Of a stretch of DNA of 5,819 nucleotides, positions 4,698 through 5,819 are shown one piece after another (position 1 is the first letter of the stretch; each line of letters opens with the position of its first letter). The stretch covers positions 1 to 5,819 of the forward strand of contig JAJYFX010000135.1 of NCBI GenBank assembly GCA_021785315.1, given 5' to 3'. The position numbers and the translations under genes are program-made. The stretch is from Actinomycetes bacterium (GTDB lineage: Bacteria > Actinomycetota > Acidimicrobiia > Acidimicrobiales > Acidimicrobiaceae). Below the pieces are notes generated by a model. That model saw only the letters and a program-made list of their open reading frames with translations, searched no databases and had not been told where the DNA came from.

Positions 4698-5819
4698 TTA
4701 GCGAAGGAATCCTTCGTAATTGCGCATTGTCAGCTGAGAATCAATTTGCTTCATCGTTTCAAGTGCCACAACTACGGCAATGAGCAACGTGGTACCAGCA
4801 AATGGATATCCCGTTACGTGCCACAACGCCAATGCAATGGCTGGAAGTAATGCAACGACAGCCAAAAACAGCGATCCCGGCAAGGTGATTCTCGCGAGAA
4901 TCTTCGAAAGATACCTCTCCGTCGCGTGACCAGGTCTAATGCCCGGAATATATCCTCCTTGCTTTCGCAGGACATCAGCCTGCTGATAAGGGTCGAAGGC
5001 CACCTGAACATAGAAGAAGGTGAAAAGCACAATCAGGACGCCGTACACGCCAATGTAAACGAAGCTTGTAGGCGAAACCAGATGGTTGTTCACAAAAGCC
5101 CTAAATCCGGCACCCGGAATCACATTCGACAAAAGGACCGGGAAGTACAGGATCGAGGAGGCAAATATGATCGGAACAACGCCAGCCTGGTTCACCTTCA
5201 AGGGTATATGGGTGGTTTCACCGCCATACAACTGGCGGCCAACCATCCGCCGCGGAAATGTGACCGGAATTCGTCTTTGTCCCTGCTCCACAAAAACTAT
5301 CGATACCAGAATCACAAGCGCCAGGAGAATGATGACTGAAAACTTTGCAATACCGGCCTGTTCATAGATCACACGTCCGCCGCCCGGTATTCCAGCCACA
5401 ACGCTCGCGAAGATCAACACTGACATACCCTGGCCGATACCCCGGATAGTTATCAGTTCGGCCAGCCACATCACGAATGCGGTTCCGGCGGTCATCGTTA
5501 CAACGATGAACAGAACTCTGGCTATGGTGAAGTGGGGTATCAAGTCGACGTTCTGTCCGTTTGGCAGAATTCCAGCTCCTCCGTTATGGAATACGAAGGC
5601 AAGTCCCGCTGACTGCATGACGGCCAGTGCAACCGTGAAGTACCTGGTGGTCTGAGTAATCTTCTTCTGGCCGACCGCACCTTCATCTCTCCATTGAGAC
5701 AGCTTCGGTATGACTGAGGTCAGCAGCTGAATGATGATCGATGCAGTGATATAGGGCATGATCCCAAGCCCGAATACGGCAAAACGAGTAAGAGCGCCGC
5801 CGGAGAACAGATTCAGAAA
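4698..5819 (-). CDS. secY: Preprotein translocase subunit SecY, 5' end missing (gene runs off the right edge)
   Basis: SecY forms the membrane channel for Sec-dependent protein export and insertion, working with SecE, SecG, SecA and the ribosome. The frame stays open to position 5819, giving 373 visible residues; roughly 60 N-terminal ones lie outside. The ATG at 5757-5759 is internal, because the preceding codons encode the conserved plug region (LFSGGALTRFAVF, then GLGIMPYITASIIIQLL). Hydrophobic helices corresponding to TM2 through TM10 follow. Other landmarks are GIGQGMSVLIFAS, the cytoplasmic loop QRRIPVTFPRRMVGRQLYGG, LKVNQAGVVPIIFASSILY, and the loop GIRPGHATERYL before the last pair of helices. 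The C-terminus RNYEGFLR is typical of actinobacterial SecY. The stop lies 8 bases before the ATG of adk, so the two are surely on one message. Confidence 0.97.
   Translation of the reverse strand, partial: FLNLFSGGALTRFAVFGLGIMPYITASIIIQLLTSVIPKLSQWRDEGAVGQKKITQTTRYFTVALAVMQSAGLAFVFHNGGAGILPNGQNVDLIPHFTIARVLFIVVTMTAGTAFVMWLAELITIRGIGQGMSVLIFASVVAGIPGGGRVIYEQAGIAKFSVIILLALVILVSIVFVEQGQRRIPVTFPRRMVGRQLYGGETTHIPLKVNQAGVVPIIFASSILYFPVLLSNVIPGAGFRAFVNNHLVSPTSFVYIGVYGVLIVLFTFFYVQVAFDPYQQADVLRKQGGYIPGIRPGHATERYLSKILARITLPGSLFLAVVALLPAIALALWHVTGYPFAGTTLLIAVVVALETMKQIDSQLTMRNYEGFLR

Noticed and set aside
1..5819. A previously undescribed system
   Set aside because: Every coding region is a core housekeeping gene in a standard order. 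There are no accessory genes, mobile elements or repeat arrays; only the leader structure and the start codons are out of the ordinary.

Overview
The window is a stretch of the conserved bacterial spc/alpha ribosomal-protein cluster, read entirely from the minus strand. In transcription order (right to left) it holds secY (5' end outside the window), adk, map, infA, rpmJ, rpsM, rpsK, rpsD, rpoA and rplQ (3' end outside the window). This gene order, with adk and map between secY and infA, is standard for Actinobacteria and many Firmicutes. The adenylate kinase P-loop (GKQGAGKGT), the SecY C-terminus (RNYEGFLR), the RpoA N-terminus (MLFIQRP) and near-balanced base composition together suggest an actinobacterium, perhaps of the Acidimicrobiia. 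That assignment is inference from remembered family features, not from a search.

Layout: 4698-5819 carries the SecY translocon subunit from about the plug helix to the C-terminus. Positions 4009-4674 (or 4689) carry adenylate kinase and 3236-3973 (or 3985) carry methionine aminopeptidase, both close behind secY. Next comes the only sizeable gap, 2977-3235 (259 bases), which has a possible promoter and a leader with several short inverted repeats ahead of infA. From infA onward the genes are packed tightly: a 56-base gap before rpmJ, 3 bases before rpsM, a 1-base stop/start overlap (TAATG) into rpsK, 17 bases before rpsD, 18 before rpoA and 2 before rplQ.

The genes work together in making and exporting proteins. 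SecY moves nascent proteins across the membrane, Map trims the initiator methionine, IF1 helps start translation, S13, S11 and S4 build the small subunit, L36 and L17 the large one, and RpoA nucleates RNA polymerase. Adk supplies balanced adenylate nucleotides.

I see no mobile element, CRISPR array, RNA gene or unknown protein family. The most useful observations concern gene starts and regulation: a probable CTG start for infA, TTG starts for rpmJ and rpoA, a GTG start for rpsD, likely internal GTG starts for map and adk, and an infA leader with mutually exclusive pairings that could form a pseudoknot.
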